Assembly: GCA_017983675.1 (NCBI GenBank) | Contig: JAGOAZ010000001.1 | Coordinates: 193,968 to 257,967, forward strand | Origin: Fluviicola sp. | GTDB taxonomy: Bacteria; Bacteroidota; Bacteroidia; Flavobacteriales_D; Crocinitomicaceae | Length of the DNA: 64,000 nt | Reading direction: 5' to 3' | Shown here: one piece after another, positions 1-8,072 of the stretch | Numbering within the stretch: position 1 is the stretch's first letter | Layout: each line of letters starts with the position of its first letter | Position numbers and translations under genes: made by a program | Notes under the pieces: generated by a model | Databases searched by the model: none | What the model was told of the DNA's origin: nothing | The model's input: the letters and a program-made list of their open reading frames with translations, nothing else

Positions 1-714
1 TGGAATTCGGCCATGTTTCCTGAACAATTAAGCATTGCCCGATCAGAAGTCATGCGGTATTCAAAAATTGGTTCCGTCAATACCTATACGAAGTGTTTGA
101 AACAGTTACATGCTTTCGGTTACATCGAATACCTGCCTTCCAAAAATCCATACGTAGGAAGTTTGATTAACATGTACAGATGTGATAATAGTTCAAGTAA
201 TAGTAGTGATAATAGTATGTGTCTCAAAACTGATAACAGTTGTGATAATACAAGTGAAACACACGTGAGACCTTATATAAACACTTTAAACAATAATAAA
301 CTATTAAACAATATAAACTTTTTAGGTGTCGATTTAAAAAAAATCGACCAACCAACATTTTCAAAAAGTAAAGATGAATTTTCTTCTTCTGATGAAAAAG
401 TAATAAAAGTTGCTAAAAATGAAAATCCAGTTGAAAAACCAAAAAAGCCAAAACCAATGTTTGAATTGCCAACCATGGAACAAGTCACTGCTTTTTTTCA
501 AGAAAAAAATAAAACAGATCTCGAAGCGCAAAAATTCTTCAATCATTTTGAATCCAATGGATGGCTTGTTGGAGGAAAAGCAAAAATGAAAAATTGGCAT
601 GCAGCAGCACGAAACTGGATATTGAATTCCGAAAAGTTTCAAAGCGGAACGCAACAAAAAAAGCCCGGTGATATTGCTGTCAATCAAAACAAAGATTACA
701 GTGTGCCACTCTAG
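1..714 (+). CDS. Winged-helix replication-type protein of a Bacteroidota mobile element (5' end outside window)
   Basis: The frame is open to base 1, so the gene is cut by the window edge; an internal ATG lies at base 13. The first ~60 visible residues (SIARSEVMRYSKIGSVNTY, then LKQLHAFGYIEYLPS) look like a winged helix-turn-helix of the kind found in small Bacteroidota plasmid and transposon replication or regulatory proteins. A low-complexity Ser/Asn/Asp linker follows, then a Lys/Pro-rich stretch. The C-terminal ~70 residues (FFQEKNKTDLEAQKFFNHFESNGW...NWHAAARNWI) resemble the conserved tail of phage replisome-organiser-like proteins. The DnaC-like ATPase gene follows downstream, which fits a helicase-loading initiation pair. 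The family call is by pattern recognition; the exact role is inferred. Confidence 0.6.
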   Translation, partial: WNSAMFPEQLSIARSEVMRYSKIGSVNTYTKCLKQLHAFGYIEYLPSKNPYVGSLINMYRCDNSSSNSSDNSMCLKTDNSCDNTSETHVRPYINTLNNNKLLNNINFLGVDLKKIDQPTFSKSKDEFSSSDEKVIKVAKNENPVEKPKKPKPMFELPTMEQVTAFFQEKNKTDLEAQKFFNHFESNGWLVGGKAKMKNWHAAARNWILNSEKFQSGTQQKKPGDIAVNQNKDYSVPL

Positions 715-964
715 ATCCAAAACTTCGAAGTTCGATCTAAAAAAGGGTCGCCTTATGAAATGAATGAGAGCAGTGAACTGAAGCAAGGGCACCATGACGG
801 AAGCCGACGCTTTTGTTAGCGAAGCGAGAAAGCAAAGGATCACCGGCAAGGTCTTGCCTTCAGGAATGGAACGAAATGAAGTTCATACAGCGACGAGCTT
901 TCTTTTGCCAACTTTTCTTTGGCGGGCAAAGAAAAGTGGAGAATATTAATTTAATAAAATTACT
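712..964. other. Intergenic spacer with two strong inverted repeats
   Basis: About 250 bases without a convincing gene. A hairpin starts on the stop codon of the upstream gene: TAGATC at 712-717 pairs with GATCTA at 734-739 around the 12-bp palindrome AACTTCGAAGTT (721-732). A second perfect hairpin has an 11-bp stem, ACTTTTCTTTG (911-921) and CAAAGAAAAGT (927-937), with loop GCGGG. No T-run follows either one, so they are not classic terminators. The purine-rich + strand between them resembles the minus strand of the 21-22 kb noncoding region. Confidence 0.5.
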
Positions 965-1591
965 ATGCTTGAAAAATGTTATATCCTTATCGATGGTTGT
1001 CGACAATTCGACTTCCTCACCTGCGTGCGCTACCTCAATTACCTTGGCCGACAAAAATACGGGCACAATTTTCACTTGCGCCCTGCCGACAAATTAATTT
1101 TGCACAAATTGATTTCGTATGCCATTTCCTCGGAAGAACAGTGCGAAGTGCATGATCTTGATTTGAAGAAAGGCATTTTATTAACGGGTCCAGTTGGTTG
1201 TGGAAAAACATCATTAATGACCTTGTTGCAAGCGTTCATGTATAATTTTCAGCGTTACCAAGTAAAAGAAACACGACAGATTGCTGCAGAATTTAACAAA
1301 GATGGTTTTGAAGTAATCCACAAATACGGCATGCGCGAAAAAGCATTTTGCTTAGATGATTTAGGAGTGGAGCACACCACCAAACACTTCGGGAACGAAT
1401 GCAATACCGTTGCTGAAATTCTGCTGCAACGCTATGATTTATTTGCCAATCAGGGAATTGTCACCCATGCAACCACCAATTTGAATGCTGATGAATTAGA
1501 GGGCATTTACGGTATTCGTGTCCGTTCGCGTTTACGTTCCATGTTCAATCTAGTCACATTCCCCAGCGATACAACCGACAAACGCAAGTAG
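965..1591 (+). CDS. DnaC/IstB-like AAA+ ATPase
   Basis: A 208-residue P-loop ATPase. Walker A is GPVGCGKTS at about residue 75-83, Walker B is AFCLDDLG at about 128-135, a sensor-1-like stretch HATTNLN lies near 170, and an arginine-rich segment (RVRSRLRSM) near 185 fits a sensor-2/arginine-finger region. These features place it with DnaC/IstB-type helicase loaders rather than with a transporter or restriction ATPase. Such ATPases load replicative helicase onto element DNA or assist transposition. No transposase is next to it. It lies between an HTH replication-type gene and an amidase gene, as in small Bacteroidota prophage-like or plasmid-like elements. Family confidence is good; the helicase-loader role is inferred. 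Confidence 0.75.
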   Translation: MLEKCYILIDGCRQFDFLTCVRYLNYLGRQKYGHNFHLRPADKLILHKLISYAISSEEQCEVHDLDLKKGILLTGPVGCGKTSLMTLLQAFMYNFQRYQVKETRQIAAEFNKDGFEVIHKYGMREKAFCLDDLGVEHTTKHFGNECNTVAEILLQRYDLFANQGIVTHATTNLNADELEGIYGIRVRSRLRSMFNLVTFPSDTTDKRK

Positions 1592-1684
1592 TAATCCATC
1601 CTGTTGGATTACTCGTAAGGATTACTCGTGAGTGATCCTAGTGAGCAATCCTCGTGAGTAGTAAGGATTACTCGTGAGTGATCC
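1591..1684. repeat. Cluster of short palindromic repeats
   Basis: Directly after the ATPase stop, GTAATCCA (1591-1598) pairs with TGGATTAC (1605-1612). A 20-base imperfect palindrome, GGATTACTCGTGAGTGATCC, occurs identically at 1619-1638 and 1665-1684, with a degenerate copy between. The cluster fills the gap to the amidase gene and may act as an attenuator, a terminator or a protein-binding site; no T-run is present. Confidence 0.6.
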
Positions 1685-1713
1685 ATTAACAAATCCCATA
1701 AAACAATCAAAAA

Positions 1714-2376
1714 ATGAAAACAAAACTCCCAAAACTAGACACGACAAAAATCGTTCAAGTTCGTTTGAAAGAAACCCAATATTACCAAGAAGAGTTTCCC
1801 AAGAAACAAATCGTGATTCACCACACCGTTTCCAATGGCAATGCAAAGAATGTTGTCACATGGTGGGGAAAAACACCTGCTCGAATTGGGGTTGCTTTCG
1901 TTATCGATCGTGAAGGAATCATCCACCAGTGTTTCAGTTCCAAACATTGGGCGCATCATTTAGGCATCAAGTGCGCGAAAAACAAACAATTGAATCAACA
2001 TTCCATCGGAATTGAATTATGCGCTTGGGGATCATTAAAACGCAGTGATGTGAAGTCAGGAATCGTAGCACAATTCACCTCATCAACTGGAACAATCGTT
2101 CCAACCAATGAAGTCATTGCATTAGAAAAGCCATTCCGAGGTTCAAAGTACTACCAAAAATACACCGACAAACAGTTGAAAACATTGCAAATACTGCTGA
2201 ACTACCTATGTGAAACCTACAACATTCCAAATACCTACAATTCTGATATGTGGGATTATTCAAGGTCGGCCATGAATGGAAGCCCTGGAATATTTACCCA
2301 CGTGAGTTTCCGGAAAGATAAAAGCGATTGTTTCCCGCAAATTGAACTAATCAAGACAATTCAAAACTTGAAATAA
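1714..2376 (+). CDS. N-acetylmuramoyl-L-alanine amidase (Amidase_2 fold), endolysin-like
   Basis: A 220-residue Amidase_2/PGRP-type zinc hydrolase that would cleave the MurNAc-L-Ala bond of peptidoglycan. The zinc-ligand region IVIHHTVS lies at about residues 33-40, followed by VAFVIDREGIIHQC and HWAHHLG, then HSIGIELCAWG (the usual HSIGIE motif). The C-terminal part carries a second His/Asp-containing stretch near GIFTHVSF. No signal peptide is visible, which fits a phage or mobile-element lysin more than a housekeeping cell-wall amidase. It follows the replication-type genes on the same strand. A decayed duplicate of its 3' end lies just downstream (2445-2540). Confidence 0.85.
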   Translation: MKTKLPKLDTTKIVQVRLKETQYYQEEFPKKQIVIHHTVSNGNAKNVVTWWGKTPARIGVAFVIDREGIIHQCFSSKHWAHHLGIKCAKNKQLNQHSIGIELCAWGSLKRSDVKSGIVAQFTSSTGTIVPTNEVIALEKPFRGSKYYQKYTDKQLKTLQILLNYLCETYNIPNTYNSDMWDYSRSAMNGSPGIFTHVSFRKDKSDCFPQIELIKTIQNLK

Positions 2377-2404
2377 TTGTTAGCTGAACCCGATTTACAA
2401 GAAA

Positions 2405-2430
2405 ACCATTTCAATATTTGAAATGGTATA
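2405..2430 (+). terminator. Hairpin terminator after the amidase gene
   Basis: A perfect 10-bp stem, ACCATTTCAA (2405-2414) with TTGAAATGGT (2418-2427), has a 3-base loop. A T-rich stretch (TTGTTTTT) follows about 6 bases later, 30-60 bases after the amidase stop codon. Confidence 0.6.
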
Positions 2431-2956
2431 GATTGTTTTTCGGGGTAAGTTTCCGGAAAGATAAAAGCGAAAAATCAAGAAATAGAGGTGTTAAATTTTT
2501 ACAAGAGATTAAAACAATTTATAAGGGATGAAAGCGTTAAAATCACCTTGAGTGGTAATGCAGCCAATATTCGATTATTGGAAAGTTCATATTTAAACAA
2601 CTATAAATTGCGAAGTAAAACCAATATATTGGATGGTTAACCGTTTTACAAAAAATATCAATAATAAAATGATGTTTTGTAGTAGCATAGTCAGGTTTAT
2701 CCTGACAAAACCAATATAAAAGAATAAAATTAAAAAAGCGGTCTTCCTCCCCAACTTCTCACCTTCAATTTACATCAAACAAAGCTTATTTTTTGCCTCA
2801 CATTTATCTTCAAACCATTCAATTTAGCTACATTTATTAGTACTTGTACTAGAATAGAAGCCTTTCAGTCAATTTAATGGCATAAATATTTTTCCTCATA
2901 CGTATTTTTACTTAATTTCAGTTTTTGTTATTAACTAAAAAACTATTTCAATAATT
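2431..2956 (+). other. Gene-poor stretch with a decayed duplicate of the amidase 3' end
   Basis: Bases 2445-2470 repeat 2302-2327 of the amidase gene with one mismatch in 26. Read in the amidase frame the copy continues as a short degenerate tail (VSFRKDKSEKSRN, later FLQEIKTI) resembling the amidase end VSFRKDKSDC/IELIKTI, so this is a partial tandem duplication. A different frame is open from about 2485 to a stop at 2640 but has no convincing start and no family I recognise. The 15-base palindrome TAGTACTTGTACTAG lies at 2838-2852 and recurs at 15307. The rest is AT-rich, with no gene seen. Confidence 0.5.
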
Positions 2957-3280
2957 ATGGGGAGCTATAATTTTCTTCAGAATAATCTAAATTTTAGTAG
3001 TTTAATATTTAACAACAAAACTATATTAATCCAACCGGTGACTGAGGCACTCGAAGCTTCGGTTGGTCGTGTTTACATCAACGAAACGCAATATTTTCCT
3101 TACGTTCCTGAAGTAGATTGGAACTTCTACATCGGAGGTTACCAGCCCGCTCAAAAATGGCTCAAAGACCGCAAGGATCGTGAATTGAGCTACGATGACA
3201 TTTTACACTATCAAAAGATCATTGTGGCGTTGACGGAGACGGATAGGATTATGAAGTAGCTTGATAAAATTGAAATTTGA
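2957..3280 (+). pseudogene. 3' fragment of a type ISP restriction-modification enzyme
   Basis: From about base 3020 the translation (GRVYINETQYFPYVPEVDWN, then FYIGGYQPAQKWLKDRKDRE, then ILHYQKIIVALTETDRIMK) matches the conserved C-terminal region of single-chain type ISP restriction-modification enzymes such as LlaBIII-like proteins. The nuclease, helicase, methyltransferase and most of the recognition regions are missing, and the first ~20 residues after the ATG are unrelated AT-rich sequence. The stop TAG at 3257-3259 looks like a nonsense mutation: reading on gives LDKIEI and a second stop at 3280, a typical natural end. A constant-loop hairpin (3031-3066) sits in frame and encodes VTEALEAS. 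This is a restriction relic, not a functional enzyme. Confidence 0.8.
3031..3066. repeat. REP-like hairpin, copy 1 (constant loop)
   Basis: The stem is CCAACCG (3031-3037) with CGGTTGG (3060-3066), and the loop contains ACTGAGGCACTCGAAGC (3041-3057). The same loop with different stems occurs at 35032-35062 and, reverse-complemented, at 27472-27500. Confidence 0.7.
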
Positions 3281-3294
3281 TCAAAGAAATTGAA

Positions 3295-3576
3295 ATGGGA
3301 AATGAGGATAAAATTAAAGCATTAAACACTGCATCTGGATTAAATTATCTTCTACTTTTTAGTGGAGATATTTATTTGATAGATTGCAATATTAAAATAG
3401 AAATGCCAGATTTTGAGCAAATGCATTTACATATTAGGGATACTTATGAAGTTATTTTCAGATGCATAACTGATCGAGAAAAATATCTCAATAATTCCGG
3501 TGATGCTTCTTTTAATAAAAGTATAAAAGTCAAGGAAATCCAAGGAATGAAAGCTTTTGGAAAGATTAAATTTTAA
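3295..3576 (+). CDS. Small hypothetical protein, first gene of a putative defence operon
   Basis: A 93-residue protein counted from the ATG at 3295; an in-frame TTG at 3277 is less likely. No family recognised. A hydrophobic N-terminal third (LNYLLLFSGDIYLIDCNIKI) is too polar to be a clear membrane helix, and the remainder is mixed alpha/beta with a basic C-terminus. It begins 35 bases after the restriction-gene fragment and 9 bases before the next gene, so it is probably co-transcribed with the 3586-6855 genes. It could itself be a truncated relic. Function unknown. Confidence 0.5.
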   Translation: MGNEDKIKALNTASGLNYLLLFSGDIYLIDCNIKIEMPDFEQMHLHIRDTYEVIFRCITDREKYLNNSGDASFNKSIKVKEIQGMKAFGKIKF

Positions 3577-3585
3577 CACAAGATT

Positions 3586-4514
3586 ATGTCAACAGTTTTA
3601 ACAGAACGAACATTATATTATTATGACCTTGAATTTAGTCCTTACACTAAATTTGAAGGGGTTGAGTATCATTATGTTCATTGCTTAAAAGCAATTAAAA
3701 AATTTCTCGTTGATAAAGAAGATGTAAGGTTTCAACATCGCCAAGGAACAAGAATATTTTTGAAAGAGTTGAGAATTGAAGACAACAATAGTTTTATTCT
3801 AGGTAAATTTTACAAGGTTAGAGATGACATTTTCCAGAAGTTTATGATTTTGAAAATGAAGCCATAAAGGAATTTGAAATTGGTGATGAAAGAGGTTTGG
3901 TTGAAGCTACTCATTTTGTAATTGTTAAAAAATCAAATTCAGAGGCTCGAATAATTATTGAATACAACCATTACGGAGCAAGGACAGGAGATTTAATTTG
4001 GTATTTAAACAAATTGGCTAAAGAAACTAAAATTATCAAAGGAATTAAACCAATACAAATTGTAAAGGATGAGCTCGAAAACCTTAAGTCAAGAATAGAG
4101 GGAATTAAGGATTTTATTGTTCGAGTTCGAAAAGACAATATTGCAAGAATTAATGATGAGGACACTGGTCTCGCAACCACTTTGAGCCATGCTCAATCTT
4201 ATTCTGAATCTGAGCAAGTGGAATTGAAAATGACATTTAATTATAAACAAGTTGACACCACTCCTGCCAAAAACAAGTTGTTCGGATGGCTTGATAGATT
4301 TCAAAGGAAACCCGAAACTAAAGAATTATTCCTTGGGTTTCTGGTTAACGCAGAAGACAATGAAAACGACAATCAAATTGAAGCGTTTAATTTACTTTTA
4401 GACAAGGAGAGAAGTGTATTGAATGTTAAGAAAAAGATAAGGTCGAGGGTAATTTTAAGTGATGAGTTTTTTACGCAGATTATTTCTGAATATCAAAACA
4501 AATTTGATGTATGA
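3586..4514 (+). pseudogene. Hypothetical ~309-residue protein, frame broken at a T-run
   Basis: Two open frames (3586-3867 and 3897-4514) join into one protein if one base is added at the TTTT run at 3830-3833. The first then ends ...FYKVRDDIF and continues PEVYDFENEAIKEFEIGDER into VEATHFVIV without a gap. The second frame has no good start codon of its own, which supports a single gene. The joined protein starts MSTVLTERTLYYYDLEF. Its middle, ARIIIEYNHYGARTGDLIWY, looks like a conserved core, and it ends in a charged helical region. No family recognised; no nuclease or ATPase motif seen. The stop overlaps the next start (ATGA, 4511-4514). It may be inactive, phase-variable, or hit by a homopolymer sequencing error. 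Confidence 0.65.
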
Positions 4515-5020
4515 CAAAAAGTAAAAAGGCTTTATTGAAAATGTTAGATTTCTATTTGAAATTTCCAGTTCTTTTGGATATTGCTTTGGTTATTTTAATA
4601 TCATCGTGTACCCTGATTCTAAAAAACAAAGGAATATTGAGGGATTTTGATGTTGAAAGATTGAAATCAATTAGCTCGGATCTTATTTCAACTTCTATTT
4701 CACTTGCGGGGTTTGTATTAGCAGCACTAACAATCATTGTAACCTTTAAAGATTCGGCTACGGGAAAATCTTCTACTGATGGAAAATCAACATTTTTTAA
4801 TTCTGGAAAATACTTTGATTTAGTAAAAGTGTTTTACAGTGCTGCTTTGGTATTGATATTCACCTTTGTAATTCTTTCAACCATAAAAATATCTGATATT
4901 TTCAAAAATTTAAAAATTGAACAGTATGTAATACTGGGTGCTTTAATTCTCATTTGTACGAGTGTTCTTAGATCATTGATTCTACTTTTTCAAATAATAA
5001 AACTGCAAAAAAACAGTTGA
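4511..5020 (+). CDS. Inner-membrane protein of the putative defence operon
   Basis: 169 residues with about four hydrophobic segments: residues 18-37 (LLDIALVILISSCTLIL), about 59-78 (SISLAGFVLAALTIIVTF), about 106-125 (VFYSAALVLIFTFVILSTI) and about 137-160 (YVILGALILICTSVLRSLIL). There is no signal peptide and the termini are short and charged, so it is an integral inner-membrane protein. The start overlaps the stop of the frameshifted gene by 4 bases, and its stop lies next to the start of the HEPN-motif gene, which implies translational coupling. Membrane proteins often serve as effectors in anti-phage operons, but nothing in the sequence identifies this one. No family recognised. Confidence 0.7.
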   Translation: MTKSKKALLKMLDFYLKFPVLLDIALVILISSCTLILKNKGILRDFDVERLKSISSDLISTSISLAGFVLAALTIIVTFKDSATGKSSTDGKSTFFNSGKYFDLVKVFYSAALVLIFTFVILSTIKISDIFKNLKIEQYVILGALILICTSVLRSLILLFQIIKLQKNS

Positions 5021-5040
5021 TCAAAAATGATAATGTAGAA

Positions 5041-6855
5041 ATGAACAAATTAAGTTCCATTCAAGATTTTTATGATCAGGTTGAACAACATGATCGTTCC
5101 TGGGTATTTGATTCAAATAGTAGCTCGGCATTATCAAATCTTATTGAATTGAAGATTGATATGGAAAACTCAAAAAAGTTGGTTTGGGAAAAAGCAGTTT
5201 TCAATTATTCAATAAAAAAAGGAGTACTGGTACCGATATATGGTGCAACAGGCCCTAACGGAGAAGTCATGAGTTACCCTAACATGGAATTATTTGAAAG
5301 CGGAGGCTTCGAATATTTACAAGAACGTTCAGTGGAGGTTAAAAACCATTGGTTAATTGCCAAGTATAACCACTTACTTTGGTTAAGCCCTAAAAAAAAG
5401 AACTTGACTTTTGCAACAAAAGCCATAAACTCATATTTTGAGATTTTCAATTTAATCAAAGATGATGAAAAAGTACAGCCTTTTGATAAAGCGGAAATAG
5501 TTAAAAACCTGATAGTTCTTTGTTTTCAATCCAATCAAAAAGTTTCAGAGTCGAAGGCTTTATTAAAAAGCATATTATTTGAAAACGGTTATTGGATCCA
5601 TGATTGGAAAATAACATTTTTAAGGTTCATGCTTGAACAGAGTAAGTTCAAGAAGGCTGATTTTGAAGGATCAATTGATTTAATTTCTTCTATTAATGAA
5701 GATTGTAGTCAAAATGGGGATTATTCTACCATTCATGATAATCTTGAAGTAGCAATTCGCTTAGCCGAAAAATACAAATGGCCTACTAGAAATCTGTTTG
5801 AGGAAATGGGGATTGTTTGCGAAAAGATAGCCGAAAATAGATTTGATGATACCTCTAAAATGATTGCTTTAATGTATCTATCCGAGGCTCTTCATTATTA
5901 TGAAAAAGCAAAGTTGAAAGATTGTTCTGAAAGAGTATCAGTTCAAATAACAGAACTGAAAAAGGATCATGAACTTGCAAAAATTTCAATTCCTTTTGAA
6001 GGAGATGGAATGAACATTTTGGTTGGGTTTTACAAAGAAACTGCTTTTATTTGGCTAGATCATGCCCCGAATGATATTTATTCAGTACTGACACAACATA
6101 ACACAATTGTATTTCCGGATCTTGACAAAATGAACGAATCCGAAAGAAATCAAGAGTTTCGATTGTACAATCTGTTCAACACTATAAAATTTGATATAAA
6201 TAGTAACATCAATAAGAAAACAAAGGATTCAGAAGAAAACAAACGCAACGAACTTATCAATAGTTACGATTTGAAAATGAAATTCTCTGTGAATCTTTTC
6301 CTACTTCCATTATTTGATGAAGGAATTCGAAGAGGTCATTTGAATTATGAAAATCTTCGTCAATATTTACTTAATCATTCTTGGATTGGACAACATCAAT
6401 TTAACAACCGAAGTGGTGATAGGATTGCTTTTTCCTGGCTGGAGGTAATTGCTCCGGCTCTTCAGGAATTTTTCATTCAATTTGAGTTAATGCAAACGAA
6501 TGGCAAGTCAAATTTCACGATGGTTGTCGATTCCATGACATTAAAGTTTGAAGGCATTTTTAGAAATTTTGCTCAGATCCTAGGAGTACAAACCTTAACA
6601 ACTTATAAAAAAAGTGAACCGGGTGGCGTGCGTGAAATGTACATTGAAGATTTATTGAAAAATGAAAAGATTCAAGAATATTTCGATGAAAATGATCGTA
6701 CATTCTTCAACTATCTTTTTCTTAAAGGTGGATTAGATCTTCGCAACAATGTGGCGCACTGCTTTTTACGACCAAGTGATTACAATTTAACAACAGTATT
6801 GATGCTCTTACTCGCAATTTTACGTTTGTCTAAATACCATTTAAAATCTAATTGA
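5041..6855 (+). CDS. Large HEPN-motif protein (DUF4209-like C-terminus)
   Basis: About 604 residues from the ATG at 5041; a TTG at 5017 overlapping the upstream stop would add 8. The N-terminal ~330 residues are helical and repeat-like without an enzymatic motif. The C-terminal third (SWLEVIAPALQEFFIQFE, then MTLKFEGIFRNFAQILG, then LRNNVAHCFLRPSDY) resembles the DUF4209/Abi-type region that ends in an R-x4-H motif. Here RNNVAH matches the R-x4-6-H signature of HEPN ribonucleases and sits about 30 residues from the end. HEPN proteins commonly act as RNases in abortive infection. Coupled to the membrane protein and the two upstream genes, this is the most likely effector or sensor of the operon. 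The RNase role is inferred. Confidence 0.65.
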   Translation: MNKLSSIQDFYDQVEQHDRSWVFDSNSSSALSNLIELKIDMENSKKLVWEKAVFNYSIKKGVLVPIYGATGPNGEVMSYPNMELFESGGFEYLQERSVEVKNHWLIAKYNHLLWLSPKKKNLTFATKAINSYFEIFNLIKDDEKVQPFDKAEIVKNLIVLCFQSNQKVSESKALLKSILFENGYWIHDWKITFLRFMLEQSKFKKADFEGSIDLISSINEDCSQNGDYSTIHDNLEVAIRLAEKYKWPTRNLFEEMGIVCEKIAENRFDDTSKMIALMYLSEALHYYEKAKLKDCSERVSVQITELKKDHELAKISIPFEGDGMNILVGFYKETAFIWLDHAPNDIYSVLTQHNTIVFPDLDKMNESERNQEFRLYNLFNTIKFDINSNINKKTKDSEENKRNELINSYDLKMKFSVNLFLLPLFDEGIRRGHLNYENLRQYLLNHSWIGQHQFNNRSGDRIAFSWLEVIAPALQEFFIQFELMQTNGKSNFTMVVDSMTLKFEGIFRNFAQILGVQTLTTYKKSEPGGVREMYIEDLLKNEKIQEYFDENDRTFFNYLFLKGGLDLRNNVAHCFLRPSDYNLTTVLMLLLAILRLSKYHLKSN

Positions 6856-6934
6856 AGCCTGTAAAGAAAAAGAAAACCACTCTTCCTCCTCATCTTACTA
6901 ATTAAGCTATGATTAAATTTACTGATTGCAATTT

Positions 6935-7177
6935 TTATATTTTCCTAAAAGTTTTTGCAACTTTTTCTAATCTATCTTGAGTTACACTACTTGGTTGCGC
7001 TTCATAGTCCTGTGCAACTTCAACTGACATATTTATTGCTCCGTTAGTTAATTTAACAGAAAAGATAAAACTTTCATTTACAAAGTGTTCTTGATAATCA
7101 CCAATTTCAGAATTAATTAACTTTACAAGAGATATTACAGCCATTACGCCATCTTGATATTTTGTTGTTTTTGTCAT
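6935..7177 (-). CDS. Small hypothetical protein
   Basis: 80 residues starting MTKTTKYQDGVMAVISLVKL, with no signal peptide or membrane segment; predicted alpha/beta with an acidic N-terminal half and a basic C-terminal helix (RLEKVAKTFRKI). No family recognised. It stands alone between the HEPN-motif gene (convergent) and the next minus-strand operon. The coding pattern is plausible and the ATG is clear, but support rests on the open frame only. Confidence 0.4.
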   Translation of the reverse strand: MTKTTKYQDGVMAVISLVKLINSEIGDYQEHFVNESFIFSVKLTNGAINMSVEVAQDYEAQPSSVTQDRLEKVAKTFRKI

Positions 7178-7313
7178 AATCTATTGTTGTTTTTTTCTCG
7201 TTAGTATTAACCCCAAACCCTCATGTCCTGATTTTAAATCATATTAGCGAACAATTGTTTTGTTGTTTTCCTCAGTGAAACAACTAACTCCCAATCTTCA
7301 AATACGTGTTTTT

Positions 7314-8072
7314 TCATTTTCCAATAACCAAATACAACAATCCAAAAACACCTGAAAAGTTTAAATTTATCGGAGTATTACCTTGAACAAACCAATTCTC
7401 ACCATTTCTATCTTTAAGAGTTTGAGTATTAAAATATTGATAACCAACCTTGAGACCTATCGAACTAATAATTGGAGATTTCAAGTAATCATATTCAAAC
7501 TTTAATCCTACTTGACTTTGGAAATCTCTAGAAATAAAATAGTTATATGTTGATCCTCCAACTAATTCTGTATCTCTGAAATCAAGACTAGCTCTTGAAA
7601 AACCAATACCAGCATTCAACTCCAAACCTATATGGAAACGATTGAGGATTTTATTCTCTTTTTCTTGAAACTTCAATAAATGACTGATATACCAGCAATT
7701 TGAAATTCCTAAACCGATAGCTTCAGTTTTTAATATAAAATCTATTTCTTTCATACCAATTTGATTTCCCAAATCATCTGTTATTATTTGCTTTGGTCTT
7801 CCAGCAGTTTTACCATTTTGGTAGTTACCATAAAAACCAATATCAAACAAAGAGTTTTTTGGTCTATATTTTATTCCAATGAAAAATTGATTACCTATAG
7901 AAATCCCTTTATCGAGCATTTCGTTTTTTACAGCAAAAGAATCAACATAAAATTGATTTAAATCGTGCATTGAAAAATTATTTTTTCCAATACCCAATTC
8001 AAATGAAAGTTTGTTTTGTTTTTGAGCAAAACAAACTAAAGGAAAAAACACTAAAAGAGTTAATATTTTCAT
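7314..8072 (-). CDS. Outer-membrane beta-barrel-like protein
   Basis: 252 residues with a clear signal peptide (MKILTLLVFFPLVCFAQ, cleavage after Ala-Gln). The mature part alternates short amphipathic strands rich in Tyr, Phe, Gly and Asn (GIKYRPKNSLFDIGFYGNYQ, GLKVGYQYF), typical of Bacteroidota small barrels, and ends in hydrophobic residues with a final lysine. It is the last gene of a three-gene minus-strand operon: its start abuts the stop of the TolB-like lipoprotein gene, which overlaps the subtilase gene. Specific function unknown. Confidence 0.6.
   Translation of the reverse strand: MKILTLLVFFPLVCFAQKQNKLSFELGIGKNNFSMHDLNQFYVDSFAVKNEMLDKGISIGNQFFIGIKYRPKNSLFDIGFYGNYQNGKTAGRPKQIITDDLGNQIGMKEIDFILKTEAIGLGISNCWYISHLLKFQEKENKILNRFHIGLELNAGIGFSRASLDFRDTELVGGSTYNYFISRDFQSQVGLKFEYDYLKSPIISSIGLKVGYQYFNTQTLKDRNGENWFVQGNTPINLNFSGVFGLLYLVIGK

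Noticed and set aside
813..1097. 94-codon frame overlapping the start of the DnaC-like gene
   Set aside because: It runs into the ATPase gene in another frame, has no family, and covers the 911-937 hairpin.
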